Of a DNA stretch of 64,000 bases, positions 26,126 to 36,238 are shown piece after piece. The stretch's first letter is position 1, and each line of letters begins with the position of its first letter. Source of the stretch: Paraburkholderia youngii (GTDB lineage: Bacteria > Pseudomonadota > Gammaproteobacteria > Burkholderiales > Burkholderiaceae); assembly GCF_013366925.1 (NCBI RefSeq), contig NZ_JAALDK010000001.1, positions 1,061,089 to 1,125,088 on the forward strand. Direction: 5' to 3'. Both the position numbers and the translations under genes were made by a program. The notes under the pieces were generated by a model. The model made no database searches. It had not been told where the DNA came from and saw nothing but the letters and a program-made list of their open reading frames with translations.

Positions 26126-26232
26126 TCCATCGCTCGATGTCCATTGTTCAGGTCAATCGATGACTTCGCTGCGCCGGCGATGGCGCAAAGACGGGCGCGC
26201 GCGCAAAATCATCTGCGAATGAAAATCGCATC

Positions 26233-29200
26233 ATGACAGGAGCGTCCGCCGTGGATGTCGCTGGATATGAGCTGGAGCCGCTGCGCGACGACGGCGATTT
26301 TTCACTGTATCGCGCCCGCAAACCCAGCCATCCCGTCTCGGTGCTCGCGCTAGTCGCCACGCGTGCGGACCTGGCGGGCGTGAAGCGCCTCGAGCGCGAA
26401 TACGGGTTTGCCGCGTTGCTCGATTCGAGCTGGGCGGCGCGGCCTCTCGCGTTCTACCGGCACAGAGAGCCGCCCATGCTCGTGCTCGACGACGACGGCG
26501 GCGAGCCGCTCAGTCGCTCGCTTGCGGGCCCGTTCGAACTCGCGCGCCTGTTGCGCATCGCGGTCAATCTGGCGAAGGTGGTGGGCCACGTGCATCGATG
26601 TGGCCTCGTTCATAAAGACATCAAGCCGGCGAACGTGCTCGTCGACAGTAGCGGCAACGTGCGGCTCACCGGCTTCGGCATTGCTTCGCAACTGCCGCAC
26701 GAACATCAGCCGCCCCCACCGCCCGAGATCGTGGCCGGAAGCTTCGCGTATATGGCGCCTGAGCAGACCGGACGCATGAACCGTTCGATCGACACGCGCA
26801 GCGATCTCTATTCTTTCGGCGTCACACTTTACGAAATGCTCACCGGGTCGCTGCCGTTCAAGGCCTCGGACGCGATGGAGTGGATTCATTGCCATATCGC
26901 GCGCAAGCCCACGCCGCCCCGTGCATTGCGCGACGCGATTCCGCAGGCGCTCGAGGGCATCGTGCTGAAGCTGCTTTCGAAGGCCGCCGAAGAACGGTAT
27001 CAGACTGCGGCGGGATTGGAGGCCGATTTGCGCTCATGCCTCACAGCATGGGAAGCGCAGCATCGCATCGACCCCTTCCCGCTGGGGGAGCACGACGCGT
27101 CCGACCAGTTGCTGATTCCCGAGAAGCTGTACGGGCGCGAGGCGGAAATCGAGGCACTGACCACCGCGTTCGATCGCGTGGTGGGCAGCGGGTCGGTCGA
27201 ACTGGTGCTGATCTCGGGCTATCCAGGCATCGGCAAGTCGTCGGTCGTGAACGAGCTGCACAGGGTGTTGGTCCCGCCGCGCGGTCTCTTCGCGTCCGGC
27301 AAGTTCGACCAGTACCGGCGCGGCATTCCGAACGTGCCTTTCGCGCAAGCCTTCCAGAGCCTCGTGCGCAACCTGCTGAGCAAGCGGGAAGCCGAGGTCG
27401 AGCCGTGGCGGCGCGCATTGATGGAAGCGCTCGGGCCCAACGGGCAACTCATCGTGAATCTGATTCCCGAGCTTGCGCTCATCATCGGTGAGCAGCCGGC
27501 CGCACCGACGCTGCCGCCTCAAGACGCGCAAAATCGCTTCCAGATAGTATTTCGACGTTTTCTCGGCGTATTTGCGCGGCCAGAGCACCCACTCGCCTTG
27601 TTTATCGACGACCTGCAGTGGGTGGATACGGCGACGCTCGATCTGCTCGCGCATCTCGCCACGCATCCGGACGTGCGGCACGTTCTGCTGGTCGGCGCCT
27701 ATCGGGACAATGAGGTCGACGCTTCGCACCCATTTGCCCGCACGCTCGAGTCGATTGCCCGGTCCGAAGGCAGAGTGCGGCAAATCGAGCTTGCACCGCT
27801 CACGAGGGACAGCGTGGCACACCTCGTGGCGGATGCACTTCACTGTGACCGCGCGAACGCCGCACCGCTCGCGCAACTGGCGCATGAGAAAAGCGGCGGC
27901 AATCCGTTCTTCACGATCCAGTTTCTGACCGCGCTCGCCGATGAAGGCCTGCTCACATTCGACCCGCGCGCGGCGAAATGGCGTTGGGAACTGCCGCGCA
28001 TTCGCGCAAAAGGCTACACCGAGAACGTCGCCGATCTGATGGCGACCAGGTTGAGCCGGCTGCCGCCCGCCGCGCGCGACGCACTAGGCCAGTTGGCGTG
28101 CCTGGGCAATGTTGCCGAAGTCGCCGCGCTGACCTGGGTTCGAGGCGGCTCCGAAGAGAAGATGCACGCTGACCTGTGGGAAGCCGTGCGAGCGGGCCTG
28201 GTGTTTCGCGAGGCCAATGTCTATGTATTCGCGCACGATCGGGTGCAGGAGGCAGCGTACGCTCTCATTCCCGCCGACGAGCGTGCCGCCGCGCAACTGC
28301 GCATAGGCCGTGCGCTGGTGTCGCGCACGCCGCCGGATGCACTCGAAGATGCGATTTTCGATATCGTCAATCATCTCAATCGCGGCGCGGCGCTGATCGT
28401 GGACGAAACGGAGCGTGAGCAGGCCGTTGCCTTGAACCTCATCGCGGGAAGGCGGGCCATGCGTTCGACGGCCTACGTGGCCGCGCGCGGCTATCTGGCG
28501 CAAGCCGTGGCGTTGCTGTCGCCCGATGCGTGGACGCGGCGCTACGAGAGCACGTTCGAACTCTATCTTGCGTTAGCGGAGTGCGAATATCTGGTGGGCG
28601 ATTTTGCAAAAGCGGATGCCCTGGCGGACATGATGCTTGCCGCGGCGCACTCCAGTCTTGACCGCGCAAAGATTTACAGCTTGCGCATCGAGTTGTATCA
28701 GCTAGCAGGAAGATATGACGAAAGCTTCGCGGTCGCGCTCGTCGCGCTTCGCGGCTTCGGTGTCTGCTTTCCTGAAACCGACCAGGAGATTCAGGCGGCG
28801 TTCCATACCGCCCTGCACGACGTTCGCGTCAATCAGGCCGGCCGCTCCGCCGGCGAACTGGTTGAGGCGCCGGTGGCGACGGACCCTGCGATCCACGCGA
28901 TCGTCAATCTGCTCCTGCAGGCGATGAACTGCGCCTTTGCGGCGCGGCCCGCGTTTTATCCGCTCATCGCGCTGAAGGCGGTCAATCTGTCCTTGCAGCA
29001 CGGCAATACTGACAACTCCAGTTTTGCGTTCGGCAATTACGCGCTCATCCTGGTTTCGCTGATCGGCGACATCCCAGCTGCGGTTCAGGTTTCGGAGATG
29101 TCGCTGAAGCTAAACGAGAAGTTCGGTAATCGGCACCTCAATGGGAAACTGCTGCACCTGTACGGCGCTCATGTCAATTTCTGGCGCCGCCACATCGCCG

Positions 29201-31761
29201 AGAATCTTCCGGTGCTGGAACGGGCGACAGCCGAATGTATGGAAGCGGGCGATTTCGTTTTTGCCGGCAACGTGGCGTTCAACGCGGTTTGGCAGGCGCT
29301 CGAGAGCGGGGCCGCGCTCGAAGACGTGCAGGCGATAGCGGAAAGGTACGCGGCGCTCATGCGGCAGAGCCACAACGACGCGGTCTACGAACTGATTCGC
29401 GTCGAACGGCAATGCGTCATCAGTCTGCGGGGCCGGACCGCCAAAGCTTTCGATCTGAATGACGAGACCTTCGACGAAACCGCCTGTTTCGAGTCGATCG
29501 TCAAGTCGAATTTCGGTTGTGCCATTGGCGTCTATCGAATCATCAAAGTCATTCTTGCGTTTCTCGAAGGCCGTTACGCCGATGCGCTGAAGGCCGCGCA
29601 GCGGGCACAGGCAGTACTTAGTCCGGTGATGGCGCTGGCGATCGAGCCGACCTTTCACTTTTTTCATATGCTGACGCTGACGGCGCTTTATCCCCAGTCC
29701 TCCGCCGAGCAGCAGAGGATTTACAAACGCACGCTAGCCGAGGCACTCGAGAAGTTTGAAATCTGGGCCGCACACTGTCCGGAGAACTATCAGAACCGCC
29801 ATGCGTTACTCGGCGCGGAATTCGCGCGTCTGGAAGGGCGCGATCTCGACGCGATGCACCTGTACGAGCAGGCCATTCGCTCCGCTCGCGAGAATGGCTT
29901 TGCGCATCACGAAGGCCTCGCCAGCGAACTTGCCGGCCGCTTCTATTTGCGCATGGGTCTCGCGACCAGCGCCGAAGGCCATTTGCGCAATGCGCGCCGA
30001 TGCTTCGTCGCCTGGGGCGCGCAAAGCAAGATCGTGCAGCTCGACAGCGAATTCCCGCGTCTGGCCGATCTCGAAGGCAGCACGCTGACCTCGACGCTCA
30101 GCTTCGGTTGGCGTCAGTTCGACGCCGCAACGCTGCTCAAGGCATCCCACGCGCTTTCCAGCGAGATCGAACTGAAGAGCCTGGTCGAGCGCCTGATGAC
30201 GATCGCGCTGGAAACCGCAGGCGCCGACCGTGGTCTGCTGATCATGCCCGAGCAGCCAGACGGCTACCGCGTCGAGGCGGAAGCGCGTATCGACGGCAAC
30301 GGAATCGAGGTGAAGCGTTTGCCGGATAGTGGCTGCGCGACACCCGCCGCGCTGCTGCGTTACGTCATACACACGGGCAAGCGCGTCATCATCGACGATG
30401 CCGTGACATCCGGTCTTTTTCCTGAAGACGGGTATCTGGCGAGCGGAGCCACGCGGTCCGTCTTCTGCCTGCCGCTCGTCAGACAGGGAAAACTCAGTGG
30501 GTTGCTGTATCTGGAGAACACCGAGACTTCGCACGTGTTCACTGCACGCCGCTCCGCACTGCTCGATTTGCTCGCGTCGCAGGCTGCCATTTCTCTGGAG
30601 AACACTCGCCTGTATGCCGATCTTCAGGAACGCGAAGCAAAGGTGCGGCGTCTGGTGGATTCCAATATCATCGGCATCCACATCTGGGACTTCGAAGGCA
30701 ATGTCGTCGACGCAAACGATGCGTTTCTGCGCATCGTGGGTTATTCCGCCGAAGATCTCCGATCCGGGCGGATTCGCTGGCCCGACCTCACTCCGCCGGA
30801 ATGGCACGAACGCGATGAACATGTGAGGGCCGAATTGACGGCCACGGGTAGCGCCAAACCCTTCGAGAAGGAATATTTTCGCAAGGACGGCAGCCGGGTG
30901 CCCGTCATGGTCGGCGCAGCGGCATTCGGCGACCGCGAGGGGCAGGGCGTCGCGTTCATCCTGGACCTGACCGGGCAGAAGCGTGCGCAACAGGATGTGC
31001 GCGACAGCGAACGACGCTACCGCGAACTTCAGACGGTGCTGGCGCATTCGAACCGCGTGGCGACGATGGGTCAGCTATCGGCGTCGATCGCGCATGAAGT
31101 TAAGCAGCCGATCACCGCGATCGCGGCGTATGCGAGCGCGGCCTTGCGCTGGCTCGCGGCCCGCCCGCCGAATTTCGACGAAGCGCGTCTCGCGCTGACC
31201 CGGATCGTCGCGGACAGCGACCGCGCCAATGGCATTGTCGACAGGACCCGCGCTTACTTCAAGAAAGAGCCGCTGCGCACCGATGGGCTCGATGTCAACG
31301 ACATGATTCGGGAACTGATCGCGCTCGTGCGCGGCGAAGCCGGCAAGTCCAGGGTTGAACTCACGGCGGAGCTTACCGAGGGGTTGCCGCGCGTTCAGGG
31401 CGACCGGGTGCAACTGCAGCAGGTCATGCTCAATCTGATGATCAATGCCCTCGAAGCGATGAGCGAAATGAAAGCCGGCGAGCGCACGCTACTTGTCCGC
31501 ACGGACAGGGCCGGCGAAAACGAACTTTGCATTACCGTGCAGGATTCCGGGCCGGGACTCGGCGCCGGCAATCCGGAAGACGTATTCGAGGCTTTTTTCA
31601 CGACCAAGTCCGACGGTCTGGGCATGGGATTGCCCATTTGCCGCTCGATCGTGCAAAGCCACGGCGGGCGCTTATGGGTGACGCCGAACGACCCCGTTGG
31701 CGCCCGCTTTCATTTCACGCTTCCCGCACAAGGCAACGCCTCGCCGCCAGGCCGTGTTTAG
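26233..31761 (+). CDS. Hybrid Ser/Thr-kinase-like / AAA ATPase / GAF / PAS / histidine kinase
   Basis: A single 1842-residue signalling protein. Residues 10-275 are a Ser/Thr-kinase-like domain with LVHKDIKPANVLV (Asp129) and MAPE, but the DFG position reads TGFG (146-149) and no VAIK lysine is seen. Residues 295-700 are an AAA/STAND ATPase with Walker A SGYPGIGKSS (about 329-337) and Walker B LALFIDDLQWVD (about 454-465). A helical, TPR-like middle follows, then GAF (about 1300-1455), PAS (about 1470-1590) and a histidine kinase with His1621 (ASIAHEVKQP), N box QQVMLNLMINALEA and G boxes. There is no transmembrane segment. ATG 26233 has no ribosome-binding site; GTG 26251 has AGGAG eight bases upstream and may be the true start. 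Confidence 0.92.
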   Translation: MTGASAVDVAGYELEPLRDDGDFSLYRARKPSHPVSVLALVATRADLAGVKRLEREYGFAALLDSSWAARPLAFYRHREPPMLVLDDDGGEPLSRSLAGPFELARLLRIAVNLAKVVGHVHRCGLVHKDIKPANVLVDSSGNVRLTGFGIASQLPHEHQPPPPPEIVAGSFAYMAPEQTGRMNRSIDTRSDLYSFGVTLYEMLTGSLPFKASDAMEWIHCHIARKPTPPRALRDAIPQALEGIVLKLLSKAAEERYQTAAGLEADLRSCLTAWEAQHRIDPFPLGEHDASDQLLIPEKLYGREAEIEALTTAFDRVVGSGSVELVLISGYPGIGKSSVVNELHRVLVPPRGLFASGKFDQYRRGIPNVPFAQAFQSLVRNLLSKREAEVEPWRRALMEALGPNGQLIVNLIPELALIIGEQPAAPTLPPQDAQNRFQIVFRRFLGVFARPEHPLALFIDDLQWVDTATLDLLAHLATHPDVRHVLLVGAYRDNEVDASHPFARTLESIARSEGRVRQIELAPLTRDSVAHLVADALHCDRANAAPLAQLAHEKSGGNPFFTIQFLTALADEGLLTFDPRAAKWRWELPRIRAKGYTENVADLMATRLSRLPPAARDALGQLACLGNVAEVAALTWVRGGSEEKMHADLWEAVRAGLVFREANVYVFAHDRVQEAAYALIPADERAAAQLRIGRALVSRTPPDALEDAIFDIVNHLNRGAALIVDETEREQAVALNLIAGRRAMRSTAYVAARGYLAQAVALLSPDAWTRRYESTFELYLALAECEYLVGDFAKADALADMMLAAAHSSLDRAKIYSLRIELYQLAGRYDESFAVALVALRGFGVCFPETDQEIQAAFHTALHDVRVNQAGRSAGELVEAPVATDPAIHAIVNLLLQAMNCAFAARPAFYPLIALKAVNLSLQHGNTDNSSFAFGNYALILVSLIGDIPAAVQVSEMSLKLNEKFGNRHLNGKLLHLYGAHVNFWRRHIAENLPVLERATAECMEAGDFVFAGNVAFNAVWQALESGAALEDVQAIAERYAALMRQSHNDAVYELIRVERQCVISLRGRTAKAFDLNDETFDETACFESIVKSNFGCAIGVYRIIKVILAFLEGRYADALKAAQRAQAVLSPVMALAIEPTFHFFHMLTLTALYPQSSAEQQRIYKRTLAEALEKFEIWAAHCPENYQNRHALLGAEFARLEGRDLDAMHLYEQAIRSARENGFAHHEGLASELAGRFYLRMGLATSAEGHLRNARRCFVAWGAQSKIVQLDSEFPRLADLEGSTLTSTLSFGWRQFDAATLLKASHALSSEIELKSLVERLMTIALETAGADRGLLIMPEQPDGYRVEAEARIDGNGIEVKRLPDSGCATPAALLRYVIHTGKRVIIDDAVTSGLFPEDGYLASGATRSVFCLPLVRQGKLSGLLYLENTETSHVFTARRSALLDLLASQAAISLENTRLYADLQEREAKVRRLVDSNIIGIHIWDFEGNVVDANDAFLRIVGYSAEDLRSGRIRWPDLTPPEWHERDEHVRAELTATGSAKPFEKEYFRKDGSRVPVMVGAAAFGDREGQGVAFILDLTGQKRAQQDVRDSERRYRELQTVLAHSNRVATMGQLSASIAHEVKQPITAIAAYASAALRWLAARPPNFDEARLALTRIVADSDRANGIVDRTRAYFKKEPLRTDGLDVNDMIRELIALVRGEAGKSRVELTAELTEGLPRVQGDRVQLQQVMLNLMINALEAMSEMKAGERTLLVRTDRAGENELCITVQDSGPGLGAGNPEDVFEAFFTTKSDGLGMGLPICRSIVQSHGGRLWVTPNDPVGARFHFTLPAQGNASPPGRV

Positions 31762-32027
31762 CGCTGCATCGCCACGCCATTCGACTCTTCGGATAGCGAT
31801 GACTTCCGCCTGGTCGCCCTGGCCGGAAACGAGCCCGGAATGTCCCGAAACCGTCGCAGCTAGCACCTCAGCCGGCAGCCGTAAAACATAGACTGTTCTC
31901 GTCGGTGGTCAATGACTGTCGATCCCGGCGGGGAGTCATGCAGATGCCCGGCCACTTGACTTGATGCGCGCTGCAATGCGGACTCTTTTCGATCCATGCG
32001 CAGCGCTGGACTGTAAAGGATGGACGT

Positions 32028-33545
32028 ATGGGCGAAGCAAACCAGGGCGCGGTGCGCCAACTGAAACATTTTATCGACGGTCAATACACCGCTGGCGCGA
32101 GCGGCCGATTCAACGACGTGTACGATCCCGCCCTCGGCCGCGTTTCAGCGCGCGTGCCGGTTGCCAATACCACTGAAGTTGCCGCCGCCGTCGCGGCCGC
32201 AAAGACCGCCTTTGGGGCCTGGAGCGAAACCCCGCCGCTCAAGCGCGCACGCTTGATGTTCAGGTTCAAGGAGCTGCTAGAGGCACATCTGGACGAAATC
32301 GCCGAACTCATTACACGCGACCACGGGAAGCTGCTCTCGGACGCCAGGGGCGAGGTGATGCGCGGCATCGAAATCGTTGAATTCGCGTGCGGCATTCCGA
32401 ACCTGCTCAAGACCGATTTCACCGATCAAAGCAGCAGCGGCATCGACAGCTGGAATTTGCATCAGCCCCTGGGCGTGATTGCCGGCGTCACACCGTTCAA
32501 TTTTCCGGTGGTGGTGCCGTGCTGGATGTTCGTCATGGCCGCCGTGACCGGCAATACATTCATCCTCAAGCCTTCGGAGCGCACGCCGTCGTCGTCGATC
32601 CGGCTGGCGGAACTCTTCATCGAGGCGGGTTTTCCCAAGGGTGTTTTCAACGTGGTGAATGGCGACAAGGGCACCGTCGACGCGCTGATTCAGCATCCCG
32701 ACGTAGCAGCGATGTCCGTCGTCGCCTCCACGCCGGTGGCCGAATATATCTACGCGGAGGGCGCCAAACGCGGCAAGCGCGTGCAGGCGCTGGGCAGCGC
32801 GAAGAATCATCTCGTCGTGATGCCCGACGCCAATCTCGATCAAGCCGTCGATGCGCTGATCAACTCGGCATACGGCTCAGCGGGCGAGCGGTGCATGGCG
32901 ACTTCGGTCGCGGTGGCGGTAGGGCGCATCGGCGACGAACTGGTCGAGCGTCTCGCCACGCGCGTGCGCGCGCTGCGCATCGGTTCGGGCATGGAGCCCG
33001 ATCTGGACATGGGGCCGCTTATCAGCGCCGCACATCGCACCAAGGTGCGGGGCTATATCGATGCGGGCGTCGAGGCTGGCGCGAAGCTCGTCGTGGACGG
33101 GCGTGGCCATACCGTGGCGGGGCACGAAGAGGGCTTCTTCCTCGGCGGCACGCTCTTCGACAACGTGCAGCCGAATATGAAAATCTACCGGGAAGAAATC
33201 TTCGGGCCGGTGCTTTCGGTGGTGCGCGTCCCGGATCTCGCCAGTGCAATCGAACTTGTCAACGCGCACGAACTGGGCAATTGCGTCACCCTGTTCACAG
33301 CGGATGGCGCAGCGGCGCGCACGTTCACCAGGAAGATTCAGATCGGCATGGTGGGCATCAACGTCCCGAGTCCAGTGCCGTCGGCGTGGCATTCGTTCGG
33401 AGGCTGGAAGCGCTCGCTGTTCGGCGATCATCACGCCTACGGCGAGGAAGCCGTACGCTTCTACACGCGCTACAAGAGCGTGACGCAGCGCTGGCCCGAC
33501 AGCATCGACAAGGGCGCTGAATTCGCCATGCCCGCGTCGAAGTGA
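32028..33545 (+). CDS. mmsA: Methylmalonate-semialdehyde dehydrogenase (CoA-acylating)
   Basis: The 505-residue aldehyde dehydrogenase has the MmsA-branch features: [31 protein letters not shown] and the catalytic cysteine in [14 protein letters not shown]. The C-terminal [20 protein letters not shown] segment is also typical. The enzyme converts methylmalonate (or malonate) semialdehyde plus CoA to propionyl-CoA (acetyl-CoA) in valine, inositol or beta-alanine catabolism. No mmsB or iol gene is adjacent, so the pathway is not defined here. A hairpin terminator follows six bases after the stop. Confidence 0.92.
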   Translation: MGEANQGAVRQLKHFIDGQYTAGASGRFNDVYDPALGRVSARVPVANTTEVAAAVAAAKTAFGAWSETPPLKRARLMFRFKELLEAHLDEIAELITRDHGKLLSDARGEVMRGIEIVEFACGIPNLLKTDFTDQSSSGIDSWNLHQPLGVIAGVTPFNFPVVVPCWMFVMAAVTGNTFILKPSERTPSSSIRLAELFIEAGFPKGVFNVVNGDKGTVDALIQHPDVAAMSVVASTPVAEYIYAEGAKRGKRVQALGSAKNHLVVMPDANLDQAVDALINSAYGSAGERCMATSVAVAVGRIGDELVERLATRVRALRIGSGMEPDLDMGPLISAAHRTKVRGYIDAGVEAGAKLVVDGRGHTVAGHEEGFFLGGTLFDNVQPNMKIYREEIFGPVLSVVRVPDLASAIELVNAHELGNCVTLFTADGAAARTFTRKIQIGMVGINVPSPVPSAWHSFGGWKRSLFGDHHAYGEEAVRFYTRYKSVTQRWPDSIDKGAEFAMPASK

Positions 33546-33550
33546 GCGAA

Positions 33551-33572
33551 GCGCGGCGTGAATACGCCGCGC
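33551..33572 (+). terminator. Hairpin after mmsA
   Basis: GCGCGGCGT and ACGCCGCGC form a perfect 9-bp stem around GAAT, just after the mmsA stop codon. No clear T-run follows. Confidence 0.65.
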
Positions 33573-33679
33573 GCTCGAAGTTGGCCGGCCGGGCATGGCC
33601 GGCTACCACTCGCTTTTGTACGGGTGCACCCCTGGGCCATTGGAAGGCGTCCAGGGGCTAAAGCCAAGTTGGTTATCGG

Positions 33680-34069
33680 CTAAGTGGGTGTGATCTTCTG
33701 AACCCATTGGCTGCGCCAACCGGGCGCCTCAAAGGGATCCGAAAAATATTGAGTTTCGTGCACGACCTTGCCGTCATGGAACTTCATGATGCTCACGGTG
33801 AAAGCAGATCGCCCCTGGTATGTGATGGTGTACTCGGTCACCCAGAGATTGCCTTCTCCCTGCATTCGTCTGACCTTGAAACCGGACGGCCTGTCGGGGT
33901 GATGTCCGCGTAAGGCCTGCAAATTCCTGCGCCCATGGATGCGTTCGCCCGATTGGGGATAGTCGCAGATGGCGTCGTCGGCGTAGATGTCATGTTCGGC
34001 TTCGAGATCGCCGGCCGCCGACGCTTGCCAGTGCGCATGCAGCGCTTCACGTATGTTCGCGTGTTGCAT
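33680..34069 (-). CDS. NTF2/SnoaL-like protein
   Basis: The 129-residue product MQHANIREALHAHWQASAAG shows the cone-shaped NTF2/SnoaL pattern, with DLEAEHDIYADDAICDYPQS and ERIHGRRNLQALRGHHPDRP near the start. Such proteins are small ligand-binding folds or cyclase/isomerase-like enzymes. The start at 34069 is set by GGAGGT six bases upstream and overlaps the 3' end of the upstream oxidoreductase gene by 23 bases, so the two are translationally coupled. Confidence 0.85.
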   Translation of the reverse strand: MQHANIREALHAHWQASAAGDLEAEHDIYADDAICDYPQSGERIHGRRNLQALRGHHPDRPSGFKVRRMQGEGNLWVTEYTITYQGRSAFTVSIMKFHDGKVVHETQYFSDPFEAPGWRSQWVQKITPT

Positions 34070-35081
34070 GAGAAACCTCCGGGATAAAGTACGGCAGTAC
34101 TTCGCTGTGCAATTCGTCCAATACGTCGGCATACGGGCGCGGCGTGACTTTCGGATTCAGCGCGACGTGGCTGACGCCCGCTTCTCGTGCCTGCTCGAGA
34201 AAGTATCTGAGCGAGCGGCTGCCGATGACGAATCCGCCCCTGATGGTGCGGAACGGGTAGTCAGGCCTTGGGTGCAGATAGAGGTAGCCGCCAAACGCAA
34301 TCGGCTTGAAGGCTTCGCGGCCCATCGAGTGAGCGACGTGCTCGTTCCAGCCGCGCACGAATGCATCGAGCGCGTCGGGGCGGGGCACGAAGCCGAGGTA
34401 ACCGTCCATATGCGCCGCGATCCATTCGAGACTCTGCTGCGCCCGTCCAACCGCAATCGCCGGGATGCGTCCGTACTGCGGCTTGGGCAGCATGTCGAGC
34501 GTGCCATCCGATTTGCCGAAGCGGAGTGAGGAGAACACAGGAAAGGGTTGCTCGCCGACCGTGCGGTAGGTCTGGAAGGCGTCGCGAAACCGCTCGCCGC
34601 GCGTATCGAAGTCGATGCCGAAAACAGGATACTCGGAGGGCCGATCTCCCGACGACATGCCTAACAGCAGCCTTCCATTCGTCAACTGGTCGAGCGAATT
34701 CACCTGCTTGGCAAGCAAGAGCGGGTCGCGCATCGGCAAGACGATGCCGGTCGTGCCGAGCGCGACCTCGCTCGTCACTGCCGCAAGGCTGGCGATATAC
34801 ACCAGCGGTTCGAAAATCTGCCCGGCGTCGCCATACGCGGGGTCGTAGAACGGGATGTCGCGCATCCACAGCGCGGCAACACCCATCGACTCGGCGCGCT
34901 GCGCCATGGCGACATGATCGCGCATGGTCGGGAAAGGCGAGTCCGGATGCGTTTCGAGCGGCAGGATGAGTCCGACCGTGAGTGCCCCCTCGCGAAACAC
35001 CCGGCGCCACGCGGGCTGCTCCGAAAGCGCGGGTTCGATGGGCGCGGAAGCCTTGATGGCGGTGATTGCTGACATATCCAT
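34047..35081 (-). CDS. LLM-class flavin-dependent oxidoreductase
   Basis: The protein has the bacterial-luciferase-like TIM barrel: LTVGLILPLETHPDSPFPTM, AESMGVAALWMRDIPFYDPA, then VALGTTGIVLPMRDPLLLAK and GRLLLGMSSGDRPSEYPVFG. These are marks of the FMN/F420-independent LLM group annotated as TIGR03571-like oxidoreductases. The start at MDMSAITAI (35081) is preferred over a longer upstream frame. It is cotranscribed with the NTF2-like gene, suggesting a two-gene unit acting on one small substrate; this is unknown. Confidence 0.87.
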   Translation of the reverse strand: MDMSAITAIKASAPIEPALSEQPAWRRVFREGALTVGLILPLETHPDSPFPTMRDHVAMAQRAESMGVAALWMRDIPFYDPAYGDAGQIFEPLVYIASLAAVTSEVALGTTGIVLPMRDPLLLAKQVNSLDQLTNGRLLLGMSSGDRPSEYPVFGIDFDTRGERFRDAFQTYRTVGEQPFPVFSSLRFGKSDGTLDMLPKPQYGRIPAIAVGRAQQSLEWIAAHMDGYLGFVPRPDALDAFVRGWNEHVAHSMGREAFKPIAFGGYLYLHPRPDYPFRTIRGGFVIGSRSLRYFLEQAREAGVSHVALNPKVTPRPYADVLDELHSEVLPYFIPEVSHATREHT

Positions 35082-35195
35082 TGCGTTTCGCCTTGCGTTT
35101 TCCCTATTGCGAGCCAAGATTACGCACGAACGACGCTGACAGAAACCGCCTGCGATGAACAACAGTTGATACTCGCGCGCAATAACGCGGGGAAT

Positions 35196-35294
35196 TCAAG
35201 CGGTGGACATGCGCGCCTCGAGGCGCCGCGACATGAAGTCGAGAAACGCGCGCAGCTTCAACGGCCGCGGCGCTTGCCCCGCATGCACCGGATT
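35196..35294 (-). pseudogene. 3' scrap of a LysR gene
   Basis: The minus strand encodes NPVHAGQAPRPLKLRAFLDF followed by MSRRLEARMSTA and a stop. This closely follows the C terminus of the intact LysR at 5694 (LVHAGQTPLPLKLRAFLDFA). Upstream sequence no longer matches, so only the last 32 codons remain. Confidence 0.85.
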
Positions 35295-35407
35295 GACGGG
35301 GCTTTGATTACGCCGTGTAAAGAGTGAATTGAGGCGGCCCTGATTGGTGGCAGTGGACGTTGATCCTATAGTTGTCCAGACTGGTTCCCCATACAGAGAG
35401 GTGGAAA

Positions 35408-35608
35408 ATGAAGTTCGCGATGAAAACTGAGATCCGCAACGACGATCTTCCGACGATCGTGCATGCGATGAAGTCCGTGGATGCCGATGCGAAGGTCGAT
35501 GTCGATGTTGGCGCACAAACCGTGAGCGTCGATTCGTGGTTGATGCCAGAAGAGTTTCTCGTGGCGTTCTACGACGAGGACTTGGACGTAGGCATTGCCG
35601 AATGGTAG
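35408..35608 (+). CDS. Small HMA-fold-like protein
   Basis: The 66-residue protein MKFAMKTEIRNDDLPTIVHA continues with MKSVDADAKVDVDVGAQTVS and ends GIAEW. The beta-alpha-beta pattern with KVDVDVxxQTVSVDS looks like the heavy-metal-associated copper-chaperone fold, but there is no CxxC metal site. GAGGTGG precedes the ATG. It lies between scraps of a LysR gene and of an acetolactate synthase gene in the same order as the intact genes near 8 kb, whose own copy of this protein is broken. Function unknown. Confidence 0.7.
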   Translation: MKFAMKTEIRNDDLPTIVHAMKSVDADAKVDVDVGAQTVSVDSWLMPEEFLVAFYDEDLDVGIAEW

Positions 35609-35649
35609 GGGCAACCGACGGTCAGCCGCGGTGTTCCGTTTAACGAACT

Positions 35650-36082
35650 GCCACGCCGATGAGCCCGAGCGTCGGATCACCCTCGTCGTACCCGCCAACG
35701 AACCGACCGCCGGTTTCATCGCTGCGGGCACGCCGGCGCGAGTGGAAAGGTCGGCGCGTTCATGGTGACGTCGGGTCCCGGCGCGACCCATGCCGTGACA
35801 CCGATTGCCGATTGCCGATTGCAATGGCGATTCGGTCCCGATGATCCTGATCTGCGGAAGGTGCCGCGTGCCGCGATTGTCGACGATCGCGTCGCCGGCG
35901 GCCGCCCTCAGGCATTTGCGCCGCGAGCGCGCCACGTTGCGCATATCGCATTCAGCCGCGGTTCGTGGTGGAAAAGTTTCATTCCATCGAGGGACCGCGA
36001 CCAGTCCGGGGGCACGCGCGCAGGTGATCAACCGGCTTCGGACATGTTCCAGCCCGGTACAAGCGCGCGGGCTCGCTCGTGA
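35650..36082 (+). pseudogene. Deletion-ridden acetolactate synthase copy
   Basis: In shifting frames the sequence reads RITLVVPANEPTAGFIAAGT, SGPGATHAVTPIADC, then DDRVAGGRPQAFAPRARHVA, each matching the intact enzyme at 8286-10151 in order. About three quarters of the gene has been removed by internal deletions, and frameshifts separate the remaining blocks. The last block (near 36030) still matches the C terminus SDMF of the intact gene. Confidence 0.88.
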
Positions 36083-36238
36083 GCCGCATTGCGTCTTTCC
36101 GCCATGTAACAAAAGAAGTTCTGGCTACTGCGTTTATCGAGTCAGACCGCAACCCTATAGTCATTGCGATGGCTGGGAGCGATGCGGGGCATGGGGTCCT
36201 GCGGGCCCCGCGTTGTCTCTTCATTTGGGCGAGCAAGA

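Noticed and set aside
29806..31047. Minus-strand frame of 413 codons inside the hybrid kinase
   Set aside because: The GAF and PAS domains on the plus strand explain this region. The reverse product has no recognisable domain.
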